64,000 bases of DNA from Lingula anatina. Its lineage: Eukaryota; Brachiopoda; Lingulata; Lingulida; Lingulidae. Below are positions 1 to 12,112 of the stretch, one piece after another (position 1 is the first letter of the stretch; the number at the start of each line of letters is the position of its first letter). The stretch lies in assembly GCF_001039355.2 (NCBI RefSeq), contig NW_019774158.1:374485-438484 (forward strand), given 5' to 3'. A program made the translations under genes and the position numbers. The notes under the pieces are model-generated. The model worked only from the letters and a program-made list of their open reading frames with translations, made no database searches and was not told where the DNA came from.

Positions 1-255
1 TATAGTGAATACATGTACTTGTATAGCTGTACATGTTTGCACTAATAGATATTTATACGTGTTCACAAATTATGTTTGTAAGCTACACAGCTACTATTAT
101 CTGCTGATCAGACAAAGTAGTTTTTGTTGCTTTGTCTATCACAACATTATAAAGTTTGAAATGCTAAAAGTAAACCCATCATTATAATAATTAGTACAGG
201 AAGTCAATTTAACAGAGTCGGCAAGACGATGATGTAATTAAGTCGCTTTACTTAC

Positions 256-630
256 CCAAGACCGACAGAATTGTACTTTTGGTGAAGTATCGAGTGTTTG
301 CCTTATCGCAGAGTGCAGGGTCTGTAAATGTTATCATCACTCCACATGTGTAGGCCCCAGAATCTGCTGCAGTGACGCCAGCGATGACAAGTGAGGCTGG
401 AGACTGGAATGACAACCTTCCGTTCCACGCTGGCTGTAGAACTGATGTAATTCTGCCACTGGTGAATTCTACTTCATATTCCTGTGCATTCCGCTGCCAC
501 CTCACTTGGTATCTACTTACATCTCCCGACATTGGAGTAAAAGTGCACTGCAGTGTCACATCCTGTCCACTGTGTACAGAATAAGATGACGGTAGGGTGA
601 CACTGATGACGTCATCACACGGCACCGCAC
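256..630 (-). CDS. Immunoglobulin V-set domain exon (partial gene)
   Basis: One 375-nt internal exon read on the minus strand, from an acceptor (cag before position 630) to a GT donor after 256. The roughly 125 codons encode a complete V-type Ig fold: the B-strand cysteine in VTLQC, a tryptophan in VRWQR, and the DSGAYTCGV motif with the F-strand cysteine. Two more cysteines (PCDD near the start, ALCDK near the end) could form a second disulfide. This is an extracellular or cell-surface recognition domain. No signal peptide, membrane segment or further Ig exon is visible in the 3.5 kb downstream on this strand, so the rest of the gene probably lies off the left edge or across long introns. 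The family cannot be named from one domain. Confidence 0.8.
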
Positions 631-1039
631 CTGCAATGGGAAGAATGCATGGTTCCACCTGTACACGGTTCCGGATACCTGTCAGCTTTGAATTTTTATC
701 CAAATATCGGGAGTTCACTTATGAGTTAATATGTGCTCTACAAGACCTCATTAAAATACATTATGGATATTTCTCCTTTGATGGCTCATTGTTTTTGCAA
801 AATTTTTTTTTTTTGCTCTGTCGAATTGAAACTGTTCAAGGACAGTTTTGGGTAAAACCATGCATTTTAATTGCTAGTTTATATCTATTGCGACTTTGCC
901 AGTTTTATTTACCTGTTATGCTGGCAATACTCAGCACCCATAAGACCCCTAGTTCGTTTACCAGACATCGGTAAATCTTCGCCATTCGTTTCTGAAACAA
1001 ACAACAGAAATTATGGCGAACACCATTTCCTTTAATGTG

Positions 1040-1178
1040 ACTAAACTTGTACATCAGGCCTACCCAACTACCAGACTCGGCACATAAGGATCCTGAATTA
1101 ACCGGTATATCGGACCACACTACCCGTTTTCAATGTGTGTGTCAGATCGTATTTCGGAGTATCACACCCCAGAACAAA
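1040..1178 (-). repeat. Dispersed repeat, copy 1
   Basis: On the minus strand this block matches 62028-62160 over about 135 bases with scattered mismatches. Shared exact stretches include TTGAAAACGGGTAGTGTGGT and GAGTCTGGTAGTTGGGTAGG. The sequences diverge on both sides. No terminal repeats or coding content; family unknown. Confidence 0.7.
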
Positions 1179-2275
1179 TTTTGTAGGACGACCGCGGGCT
1201 CATCCACGCTCGGCTGTCACCTTGATTGGATAGCAAACGATTGTCGTAAAATCGCTATATGATTTTAAAACCGGGTGCATAAAATTGAAAACAACCTAGA
1301 ACAACCTTAGACTGTACTCTTACTTTAGAGTACTCTATTTTATTGTCTCTATGGGGGTATATGGGGACTTTACGACATTCGGTTTGATTGCTTTAACCAC
1401 TTTTGATAGGGCTTTTTTGCATTGTATTAGATTAATGTGGCAGTCTAATCACCAGTAATTTGCCGATTCAGATAATATTTTTTAATACATAGCAACTTAG
1501 TATAAAAACAAAGTGTACACTGTTCATAGCTGCACTGAGATGCAGATCTGCCCTTGCTGTTAATGTGTTAACGCTAGTCTTAGTAATAGCAATCACTATC
1601 CCGCTGCTTGAAGTATCATATACCACGTGACTCAGATTTGCAACAGTGGAAAACAGTGCAACAAAGAGCATGCATGTTTTCTTTTGTGAGAGTCAAACCA
1701 ATAATGTATTGATACCTGGGTTTCAGTAAGACTGCGCAAACGATGGAATGCTTATGAAAAAACTTATGCAAGCCGCAGCATACAACTTACTTGTTTCAAA
1801 TGAGGTAAAGCACACTTACGGCCCAATCTTCGTCGAGAGCAGAACTACTTTATAACGATAGCGATATGTCCCCTAAATCACAAACATGCACAAACTTTCT
1901 AAAGAAATTATTTAAAAAAAAAACTTGCTACCTGTCACCTACTTCCTCGTCCTGGCTTCCGTCAAGTGGATTGATTGACCTGACCTCGAATATCAATAAC
2001 ACATTCTTAAACCTCGGTATAAAAACTGCTCTTGGATCAGCATATTCTCCCCATGTTACACAGCACACAAGCAGCCGTGTGCGGCAACTGAAGGTGAAAT
2101 TGGGATTTAATCATTTTTTTCTGATCATGCAATATCTGCTTCAGTCGATATACTTTTAACAAGGGACAGCGTTTGCTCAGCATCTATTCTGTGCAAAAAT
2201 ATGTGCAATCTGCACTGATTTTGTCGTCGAAGCAGTGTTTGCCACTGTGGAGCCTATTGATTGTCGATAAGTGCG

Positions 2276-2277
<2 letters not shown>

Positions 2278-2334
<57 letters not shown>
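2278..2334. repeat. (TA)n microsatellite
   Basis: Uninterrupted TA dinucleotide run of about 55 bases. Confidence 0.95.
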
Positions 2335-2335
<1 letters not shown>

Positions 2336-2970
2336 CAACATTTTATAGACAAAGCAAGTTACAAAATTCTTCCTTTAATTTTGGATGGTTTATGGTTCGT
2401 ACTACGGTATCAAATGTGCTGCGTATTAAAGTGAACCAAGGACTTATAAAGGAGTAAATATAATTCTTTGACTGAAAACACTGGTGTCCGGGTGGGCAGC
2501 GGGATTTGATAATGCTGTTCGAAATTTTGTCGAACTCTTTAACTGTTCATAAGTTCCATAAAACGTATTGATGCCTCGTAAATACCGCTATAGTTTCAAC
2601 CATGAAGCAGTATTTACATTAAATGACAGTCAGGTTTTGAGAATGAAGGCATTTTTTCAAAACATGCGCCTCACATAAGGATTTTGAGGCTGGACTGACA
2701 GCGGTTTTTATATTATTTTTTCAATGTTCATGTTTAACCTTATTTGGTTCTGTACATTTGTCAGCTTTGTCTAGCTTGTTCGCAATAAAATTTTACGCAT
2801 AATTATTTAATTTTAAAACGGTTCAACCTTCCATATACGAAATAAAGAAAGATTTTATGGGTGCAAATAATAAACCAACATGTAGATGAGTTTCGAATAA
2901 TAAAATTTTTTCAAAGAGATTAATGAAATATATTTTTATCCAGGAATTAATATATAATGCGAGTTTTTAG

Positions 2971-2971
<1 letters not shown>

Positions 2972-3031
<60 letters not shown>

Positions 3032-3092
3032 GACAGAGAAAGAGAAAGAGAGCAATAAACATCAGAGAAAGAGAAAGAGAGCACTAAACATC
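2972..3092. repeat. (TC)n-(CA)n microsatellite with adjoining purine-rich duplication
   Basis: A TC run (2972-3012) passes into a CA run (to about 3031). It is followed by two near-identical copies of a 29-bp unit built on AGAGAAAGAGAAAGAGAGCA and ending in TAAACATC. Confidence 0.9.
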
Positions 3093-4184
3093 AGTTTTAA
3101 GAAAAACAACAAACATAATGATAATAGCATGACCGGAATTAAGTCTAGTTAGAATAAATGTAATCTGCTAAACAGAGTAACCTTCATTAAAATAATTTAT
3201 GAAAACTTACTTCCAGTGACTAACATAACACGATCCTTTAGACTTATAATCTCACTGAATTTTGTTAATATAATTTAAGAATGAAAGAACAAGAGAAAAG
3301 TGAACACATGGACCACGGATTTCCAATGGTATAATATTATCCAATCCGTGGCATTCTAGAAAATATTGACTAACAAAAAAATGAGATTTTTTTGTCTAAC
3401 TTCTCACACAGAAATATTCGATATAATTCCTGAGCACATCTTAAAATGTACAATGTACATATAAATATAATGGGCGAGTAATTCAGATACAGGTTGATAT
3501 TCATTTCTATCAAACAGACCTTCAGCATTTGAAACATTATCAAAAACAATCACAGTACTAGTTATCACAACCATTATCACCAGCAACCGTAATTATCACA
3601 ACCATTATCACATCGTTTAAAGTGACTGTGATATTGAACCAACCAGTGAGATAGTTTGATCGTAATGTTAAATGACTTCGCACAGTATACTCTGTATGCA
3701 TTGCGTTATACTTTATACACAAAACTGTTTGTGTCACACTTGCAACGTTTCGTTGCAAACTTTCTTATTTGTTAACATTTTCCCTTTTGATTTACTTCTT
3801 GTTGTTATTATTGTTAACTCTTTTTACTTCTTTACAATATCCCTTTCGATTTACTTCTCGTTGTAATTATTGTTATTGAAAACCGCGTTGAACTATAAAA
3901 ACAGGAATAGCTTTAATATATTTAATGCAGCATGCAGCCCTTTATATATCACGATATAAACATGTACCTCTTAAATCACCGCTTTGTCCTTGTGGTGCAA
4001 TATGATAATAAATAAGTCTGTATCTGCTTTTGATTAAATGACAAAATAATGAGATGCTCATGCAATAATAGCTACTTTTCATTTTTTCTGTTAAGCACCT
4101 TGTAATAAATAGCCTACATGTAAATCGCACTCGATCATGTTAACCATCGTTGTAAAACCCGGCCAGGAACATTGAACTCGTTGA

Positions 4185-5841
4185 CTAGTAAAGAGGGGCA
4201 CCTTCTGAATCACGTATCTCTGGCGTGGCTCTCGGGGTTGTCAGAGTGCTCTGGTCACCGTAGGGCAATCGATGGGCCGATGAATGGGGTTCAAATATGG
4301 CCCCTTTGGTGTCCTGTGTGTCACACGTGGACCCGGATGTGCCCATACTGTCATACGTGGACCTCCTGTAATTCTCCTTGAAGGCCACCACCAGGGGGAT
4401 GCTAACAATGGTTGACGACAACAGAAACCAATTCATCCAAGATGTCCCTGAAACAAACACCATTCTGTTAATCATGTAAAGTCAAGGGGGTGAGTACTTA
4501 AGTTACTGCTAATGTTAAAATGTATCACAGTTTGAAATTAATCTCAGACCTCCAAATGTTAGGCACAGAAGAAGGTTTACACTGATCATACACAGATTAG
4601 AACAAAGAACATAACACGTTAGATTTACAAGATACGAAACAATTTGGAAACAGTTTGGTAGTGCCCGGCTGCATGTTTCGTTTGTTCAGCCGAACAGATA
4701 TAAATATATGCGTCGTTCACACAATGATTTAGATTGCGGATCTCGATGGCTCCACACCCATGCGGTAATGGGGTTGGGCGTTAAGGCGGGGTGCTTTCTA
4801 GAACTTGCCTAGTACAGTTTAATCATAATGCTTTTGAACGACTCTGTTCTTCGTATTCAGACTGGTCGGAATACTTCCTGGATATCCCCGTTGACACGCA
4901 GAAGTTTCGTTCAGAGATCTTATTCAGAGTTGCTGCTCACAATTGATGTTGTCAACAGTTGCTTTCCTGTATACTCTTCAATATGGCTATATTTACAGAC
5001 CGATTTAAACTTCTTTTTCTCACCCAGAAACGCTGCCCTTACTACTCACCAACATTTGGGAATTGAAAAACCAGCAGAAACACAGAACATATGATAGTAT
5101 TGGCCACAGTCATGATGGTACAAGGTATAGACTCGTCTATAGGATACGTGGCCTCGCACGCCATCTCGTACAACAACGGCACCAGGCCATTAATGAAGAG
5201 GCCGCTCAGGATGGCAGACGCGTAAAGGCTCACTGGAATTTAAGCATGGCAAAAAGAGTGTGTTATATTGGGGGTAAAACCAGGTAAAAAAGACTTTATG
5301 TAAGAAAAAATTAAGACATTTTGATGAATAAACTATAAAAAGACTGTTTATGTAAAAGAAAGAGACAAATATATCAGTATCTATTCACAAACCTACAGAT
5401 GCAACATATGATTTACTGCAAACGTGAACTCCATTGGTATCTATTCGTTCAATCACACCCAACACAGTGTAACGTTTGTATACCTGGCGTCACTCACAAC
5501 AACACCTGACGTCATATCCAACAACAACAGTTTACAGAGTCCGTCTACGAATATAAAACCAACTGGGCTGAGAACAAATACTCACCTTTGGTAAAAGGTA
5601 TAATCCCAGCAGAAGTCAAAGTAAACCAGGCTGTGGCAGCGACACTCACTATTGATAAGATTATCACTATGCGTTTCAAATGGCCATAATATATATCACT
5701 TACACTGAAAGAGAAATAAAGCTAATAATTATATTTATCACGAGATTGGGAAAACAAATATGGACATTTTGCAGAAAAAAAAACAAAAACAAAAAGAGAA
5801 TGCAGCGTTTAATGAGCGCGAATTGTAAGGATATCTTGTTT

Positions 5842-5876
<35 letters not shown>

Positions 5877-7423
5877 AGGGGGGGTCCTTACACTGCAAAC
5901 ACCAAAGCAGATATGCATCCTGCAATAGTGGCCCAGAACCCAATCCAGTCGGAATCATCCTGAAGAACACATAGGTAAAAAACCTTTAAGCCCCTTTGTA
6001 AAGATATCATTTTGCAGTTCATTAAAATAACGCACATTTTATATTGATGATGACGTTTCAATACAATAAAGCAAAGTAAACATTCTGAGACTAGTAATTT
6101 GTTCTACCTTTGAGCATGCTGTTATAGTTTTCCTGCCACCTAGGTTATTATTAAGCGAAAATAGCCTGCCTACTGTCAACAATGTCAAGTGAATGATACC
6201 TCGGAAACTCCCAATGGTTTCAAATTCAGCGCAAGTACGGTTGAAAACCCGCCATAGGCGCCAACAGGAATACAGTATGCCAGACACACCAACCAGAACT
6301 GACCATGGCTGAAAACGGGAATACAAAGTGGCCTATGTAGCAAACGAGAGTATGTCGATTTAACACTTCGAAACTATCGTTTATTTTATTTTTCATTGCG
6401 ACAGAATAAACAGGTACGCACATACAAGGGGTGCGACAATTGCTTTATATTTCGCATTTAAAAATTATAAACCATTTTATATACAGGCAGAGTTACCGGA
6501 AAGTGGAGAGTTGTTGTATAATGCAACAGACAAGACATAAGCAATATATTACGTAATGATGTCCCTGTATCCGCTCCGCGAATCTTCGCGCCCAACCGAA
6601 GCAGACGCGCTAGGAGGCTTGGGTGGTTTGGACGGGAAGTATATTAACACGGGCAGAAACAGCGCCAGCGCTATACCACCCTCTGGAAGGAAAGAATACT
6701 TTAAACGGTTATTGCTCATAAATGCTTCATTCATAAGTTTTCTTAATCAGAGAAGGGAAATGAGGCCGTTTTAAGATAACACTTGGCAGTATCATAATGT
6801 AAGAATATTTTACATTATGCAAAATTTACATTGTCAGTTACTATTGTCAGTAACAATTTTAAAGTAAAGATTAGCATACCTTTTTTTGTGTTTTGATATA
6901 ATAGCTTATATAATACAAGAAGAATTGTTTTCTGGGTACAAAGAATCACTTACCGACAAACATGAATGTACGGATGTAACTAGCTTGCTCAACAGTATCT
7001 AAAAGGAAAGAAACTATGCATTATGAAGTAATGATCACAATGTCGACTGGCATATGAGAATATCAAAATGAAAAAAAAAGCAAAGTTTAAATAATCCTCA
7101 TGTAATAGGACGAATACATGGCACTTATTATTCAGTATTATGGAAATTTTTACAACTGGATTTGTTGCCAATTGAACAGAGTCGTGACTTACCTAATGAG
7201 AAATTCCCACTACATGAACTGAAACATATTAAATTACATCTGTGACTATTCACTGAATGTGCTCGCGCAAAAGTGTTCTAATGAAATTATCTATATATGT
7301 TGTTTGTGTATACAAGAGTTCTAGTAAAAGTTTCAACATAGAGATAAAACCTTGAAGGTAAAGTTTGGCTGTGTATTCACGTTTCAAGTTAATCAATCTG
7401 TCAGGTTTTATACACAGACACAC

Positions 7424-7464
<41 letters not shown>

Positions 7465-9827
7465 GATACAAAAGAAGGTACTACCAATACGTTAGGTAGA
7501 GGTTGCCTAAGAATAGTTTTCAGGTGTGGCCAAGTCCTAGGCAATGTGTTTGGTGTGACGCCAAGAATGTGCTGGGTGTGACAGTGCTTACCCGTTGTGA
7601 GAACTTTGAGTTGAACAGTTGGTGGATGTAACGTTACTTGGTTGGGGCACCAGAAGAGGACCTGTAATATCAAAGCAATTGTTTTAATAGTATATATTTT
7701 AATACACTTTCGTGGGCAACTGTTTATAATTAAATCCCTATATTCTTGCAATGGTGGACCAAGCATGAAGCAAAGTATATCTAAAGATGTGCAGGTCATA
7801 AATATTATAATTAAAAATAAAACTTTCAGTAACTAACACAAAATGCTTGCCTATTATAAAGGAGACGGTGGTTCCCATGTAACTTCCCACTGTGGAGACG
7901 GCTGTGGCCGTGGTGCGTTGGTGAGGAGGGAACCAGATCGCGGACAGAAAAGGAGGGCCACCGTTCGGCAAATAAGCTGCCAGACCGTTCAAAACTGCCC
8001 CTATGTTAATCAACCTGAAACAAGCAGATTTCTTTTTTTATCATGTTTCGACTTATATTTCCCTTTCTTGTTTATAATTCGTGTCCATTATTTACGTAAT
8101 TTTTCTAAAGATTCGCACTTTTGACTAATTGATTATTTCAAGCAAGTGATAAAGTGAACGGATTCATCATAATCACCGTGTTGATCTCGCTAAAGAAATA
8201 AATTAATTAGGCTAAAACACATCCATAAAGTTCTACTAAATTCAGGTATAAAAGTCCAAGTACGCGCTTTCTTCAGGGGCCTACCATACATGCCAGTCAT
8301 ACATTGCCGGACACTACATGTTTATTCCATTTCGGATATTCTCAAAAAATTGACATAAAAATATATATTCAGGTTTTTATATTTAATTCAACTCGACAGT
8401 GGTGTAACAATAATATTCTTGGTTGGGTTTGAAGAGAATTCTTATGGGAAAAAAACAGTCGCATTCAAGCAGGTAATGTTTTATAAAACCTTTTTTACAC
8501 GCTTGAGCACTTGTTTTTAAATTTTAATCCTTTCGGCGTGTTTTTCCCTTTTAAGATTTGAACCCAGATCTTCTTAGTGCTGCCCCCACTTCACTTCCCA
8601 TCGATAAAACGCGTTGAATACCCTACAGGGTAATGAGATCTGCTGAAATGACGACGCTTTGCTTTCAGTGCAGTCTCACTTTTAGATTTATGGGTCACGT
8701 GTATGAACTCCAACTCACCAGGTGGCGGGGACTGGTTCTACACTTATACATCGTATAGCAGCACCCACCGTGGCCAGGCCTACGGACAGGACGGTCGCTG
8801 CTCGAAGACCTGAGGAGAAAAATAAAAGAAAATGAAAAAAAAGTACACTATCAGGATGAACTCAGTTTACTTAAAAGTTGATATTTCACACTCACTATAA
8901 AGTGCCTGTGGGTGAAATTAAGACGCGCGATAACTGCAGGGTCCCCCCACCCCCTTCCCCCGTACTGGTTATCGTGCCGGGGAGCAATTATTAATCAACA
9001 GCACCGATGACGTACGGCCTAGGCTACGCTTAACACCCAATATAAATTTTCATGTCGCGAACAGTTGATTTATCTGAATTGTTACACCAATAGGGCCTAT
9101 TTGATGCAAACCTGACACTATTCTAGTGTAAAAACACACGGTCATCTCTCCGCCCCTTGTGCACACTGGGATCCGTGTAAAGGGTCCTACACTTTGGGAT
9201 GGTTCAATAATTAATTAGGCTACAACTTTAAAATGAGGAGGGAGTTATTCTACACGCAGTGCCGTTCATAGACATAATCAGGCCTGTAGCCAGGGGCGGG
9301 TCGGGGGGGTTCGAAAGAATCCCCCCTTTTTGCCGGGAAAAAATTCATTTAGGTACATGAAAGTTTTATGGTAAAAAGTACACTTTTTCAGAAAAAGAAC
9401 CCCCTTTTTAAATTGCTGCATAATCATCATTATAACCCATGATAACCGTATGACCCTATCTTCTTCCTCACACCTTCGGATCAAAATTACCTTTAGTATT
9501 CATGAGCCAAGACCCCAGTATCGCCGTCAAAGCGAAGGCCACGTTCCCCCACATGGGTATCAAGGCGATCTGAGCATTATTCCAACCAAAAGCCACCTTG
9601 CTGGACGCCTCAATCGGGCCAAACGCATTCCAGGACGCCCCTTGCAGCGTCGCAAACAGCGAGAAAAGTATCAGGATATACCAGCGCCGGGTATACGTCT
9701 CATATTCCTGCGGTTTACCGTCAGATTGTATCGAGCCGTACTGCCCGCCACGAAAGAACGAATCCCCGGACGAAGCCCCCAGAAGAACATCTTTGTCTGT
9801 TCGGGCATCATCTTCCATTTCTGTCAT
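4185..9827 (-). CDS. SLC49A4: SLC49A4/DIRC2-like major facilitator transporter, 12 exons
   Basis: Exons, minus strand: 9827-9491, 8809-8719, 8014-7851, 7661-7592, 7218-7193, 6998-6954, 6682-6553, 6308-6200, 5959-5892, 5704-5586, 5232-5050, 4447-4185. Phases join without a break to 534 residues; human DIRC2 has 478. Family-typical stretches in order: YTRRWYILILFSL (TM1), GASWNAFGPIE, VLNGLAAYLPNGGPPFLSA with WFPPHQRTTATAVS, then YFPSKPPKPPSASAS, LACLAYCIPVG-like TM7 in exon 8, and SLYASAILSGLFINGLVPLL. The N-terminus carries DKDVLL, a DxxxLL dileucine signal like the one that sends DIRC2 to lysosomes. Mammalian SLC49A4 is reported as a lysosomal proton-coupled vitamin B6 exporter; substrate here is inferred. 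The C-terminal tail is longer than in human. Exon 5 is only 26 nt, and the intron after exon 3 starts with GC. The first Met is used; a second lies three codons on. Confidence 0.92.
7426..7461. repeat. Poly(A) tract in SLC49A4 intron 4
   Basis: About 35 consecutive A on the plus strand, within the intron between exons 4 and 5. It produces spurious phenylalanine-rich frames on the minus strand. Confidence 0.95.
9279..9418 (-). mobile_element. Non-autonomous inverted-repeat element, one end deleted
   Basis: Matches the 172-bp element at 53408-53579 in opposite orientation, including CAGGCCTGTAGCCAG at one end, the G-rich segment with GGTTCGAAAGAATCC, and AGAAAAAGAACCCCC. The second terminal repeat is missing: the sequence stops at ATTGCTG and runs directly into CATAAT, which also sits just outside the intact end (9273-9278). 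It lies in SLC49A4 intron 1, about 70 bp from the exon 1 donor. Confidence 0.7.
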
Positions 9828-11281
9828 TTCATATGGACTCGGTTAATCATTGATCCCCGCGGTCGTCTGCTACTTCCTTCGACACCCAATTCCTTCGGTC
9901 CGCCATACCTTATCCTACCTTATCGTTGTTTACATTACACTGTATAAAGGTCAATAGACGTCACGAGACTCTACCTGCATACAATTAGTGTACAAGTGGG
10001 GATATATGCCCCCTTAAGTTTAGGGCATTAACTCACTGGCCCAATTTTACTATTTGTTATAACACAGCAGTTTTAAAGGAGAGGGGGTCTTTTTTGTCCG
10101 AAAAGGCGAACCCCCACCCCCTCCTTGACCTGCCTTTAATCATATTATATATAGAACCTATAGCTCAAATTATTATTTTTAGCGGGCTCTTTTTGACAAA
10201 AAAGGAGGTTAAAGTCTCCTTTCCCCACCTTTATGGGCATGCATGCATTCACCTGCTTTGCTTTTTTAACTTTCTTACGTAAATGCACTCCTTAAGTGCA
10301 TTTCATAGGGCCAAAAATGAATACTATCAAATCTGCTTCTTTCGGGTGATACAGATTTTCACAATTATTCTTCTAGGACGTGTAAGGCATCTGAAGACAT
10401 TGATCGATATCCATTGAGTTTTTAACTAGTATATAACACTGGTAAATTAAACTTTAGCGAAACATCTTCGGAAATTTGGACAAAATCTTCTCCAATGAAA
10501 ACATTTTGTCAAATCAAAAACACCAAAATCTCTTTAATAAAATATAGGGTCTAATCTAAAAATAAGTGGCTTTTTTTATTAGATTGGCTCTTGTTAACTT
10601 TAGGTTCTACATTCATTCAGTAAAATATTTTAACAAAAAATGTTTAGGACCTATATATACAGGGGTATTTGCTAGTAACTTTTAAAATCTGGTTGGGGAT
10701 TGTATTCTAAGTTTTAAATAATATGTTTAATTTATGCAATGTTTTACTTTTCATCTTTTCGGTAGTAGAGGTTGCATACACAGGCGTTAGTAATTTGATT
10801 CCTATTGAAGAAATAATTTTTTTCAAAAATGTTAAATTTCAGGAAGAACACGTACAGCTGCAAAACTTAAACCCTGTAATAGTGACAGGTACTGGGTAGG
10901 TATACAAATGTATTCGTGGTTAAGCCTCATATCCGCGTAAATAAAGGAAAGTTAACAGTATAGGGCCTATCAAATTTGACAAAGCACGTACGTTGCCTAA
11001 ACAATGCACATGACAAAAATCAGGGCAATAACTTATCTATCTCTATACCAGTTTATATGAAAAAGTCATCAAGGCCATCTTGCAGGGATTAAAACAACTT
11101 TCGAATCATGATAAAAAGTGCACGTGATTCAAGCAATTCGGCAACATGTACCTGGATGATCAGATAAGGCATGAAATGCCCCTATATCGTAAATTTAATG
11201 TAGGCCTACATGTATTTATTTTTTTTCTTTATTTATCTGACAGGTTTGCCTCGTTTCAATCAGCAATAAATTTGCATTTGA

Positions 11282-11332
<51 letters not shown>

Positions 11333-11410
11333 AAATTAGCGTAATATAAATATTGTAGTGTATTCGGTTTGTTTAAAAATCAGAGAACAATACTACTTGG
11401 AAATTACGCT
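9828..11410. promoter_or_regulatory. 5' flank of SLC49A4, shared between two haplotype contigs
   Basis: Upstream of the transporter start codon. No coding exon is visible. The stretch aligns end to end with 12113-13633 except for small indels, for instance in TATA and AAAT repeats. It contains a G/C-rich near-palindromic segment around 10080-10125 and an (AAAT)n tract at 11283-11332. Promoter activity is inferred from position only. Confidence 0.5.
11283..11332. repeat. (AAAT)n microsatellite
   Basis: About 12 copies of AAAT. The equivalent in the second haplotype copy (13527-13562) is shorter. Confidence 0.95.
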
Positions 11411-11457
11411 TTTTATGTACAGACACAGATGTGTCTGTACATATAGCCGTCATCTGC

Positions 11458-11495
11458 GTCTGTCGTCGTCGCCGTCGTCGCCGTCGTCGTCGCCG
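11458..11495. repeat. (CGT/CGC)n trinucleotide repeat
   Basis: Imperfect run of CGTCGTCGC units. It gives false Asp- and Ser-rich reading frames. Confidence 0.85.
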
Positions 11496-11502
11496 TGCAC
11501 TT

Positions 11503-11791
11503 TTACCGATAACACAATAAGTGGAAAACTGTTTTTCATTTCAGCTTGAAACTTACAGAATTGATAAATATTTATAATATGCAGGTAAAGTTCGAAAATC
11601 AGCATGATCGGGTCACTTTTAGGGAAGTTATGCTGTTTTTTCACTTTTTTCAGCATAAATGCAACACCGATAACACGATAAGTGAAAAACCGTTTTACCT
11701 TTTGGCTTGAAACTTACAAAACTGATGAATATTCATAATACGCAGGTCAAGTTCGAAAATCAGCATGATCGGGCCATATTTGTGGAATTTA
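11503..11791. repeat. Two diverged tandem copies of a roughly 160-bp unit
   Basis: The block beginning ACCGATAACACAATAAGTG near 11505 recurs as ACCGATAACACGATAAGTG near 11668. Each is followed by GCTTGAAACTTACA, by AAGTTCGAAAATCAGCATGA and by a TCGGG motif. The second copy runs up to the contig join at 11792. Confidence 0.75.
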
Positions 11792-11792
11792 N
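11792..11792. other. Contig join (single N)
   Basis: One undetermined base. The sequence after it restarts at the equivalent of about 9511, inside SLC49A4 exon 1. Confidence 0.9.
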
Positions 11793-12112
11793 CAGGACCC
11801 CAGTATCGCCGTCAAAGCGAACGCCACGTTCCCCCACATAGGAATTAAGGCGATCTGAGCGTTATTCCAACCAAAAGCCGCCTTGCAGGACGCCTCAATC
11901 GGGCCAAACGCATTCCAGGACGCCCCTTGCAGCGTCGCAAACAGCGAGAAAAGTATCAGGATATACCAGCGCCGGGTATACGTCTCATATTCCTGCGGTT
12001 TACCGTCAGATTGTATCGAGCCGTACTGCCCGCCACGAAAGAACGAATCCCCGGACGAAGCCCCCAGAAGAACATCTTTGTCTGTTCGGGCATCATCTTC
12101 CATTTCTGTCAT
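11793..12112 (-). other. SLC49A4: Second haplotype copy of SLC49A4 exon 1 (truncated at contig edge)
   Basis: Repeats exon 1 from its start codon (12112-12110) to residue LGS, where the contig ends. The protein differs from the 9491-9827 copy at two residues (EASSKVAF there, EASCKAAF here). The 5' flank up to about 13633 is also repeated. The exon has no partners on this contig, so it is not a second gene; an unmerged allele is the simplest reading. Confidence 0.85.

Larger units (their letters stand above)
719..4184. other. Intergenic stretch with simple repeats only
   Basis: No exon with coding character and paired splice sites was found here. It holds a dispersed repeat copy (1040-1178), microsatellites near 2278 and 2972, and a small tandem duplication in which a block starting near 3781 recurs near 3840 (common core TTTACTTCT). 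Open frames here are short and AT-driven. Confidence 0.6.

Noticed and set aside
604-613. TGACGTCA inside the Ig exon
   Set aside because: Lies in coding sequence (CDDVIS); chance match more likely than a promoter.
597-974. 125-codon plus-strand frame over the Ig exon edge
   Set aside because: Partly antisense to the Ig exon; the rest is low-complexity, with no homologue recognised.
8560-8585. Box-B-like sequence (minus strand GGGTTCAAATC)
   Set aside because: No box A at the right distance and no cloverleaf, so no tRNA.
9450-9947. 165-codon plus-strand frame opposite SLC49A4 exon 1
   Set aside because: Shadow of the minus-strand exon, which has family homology and splice sites.
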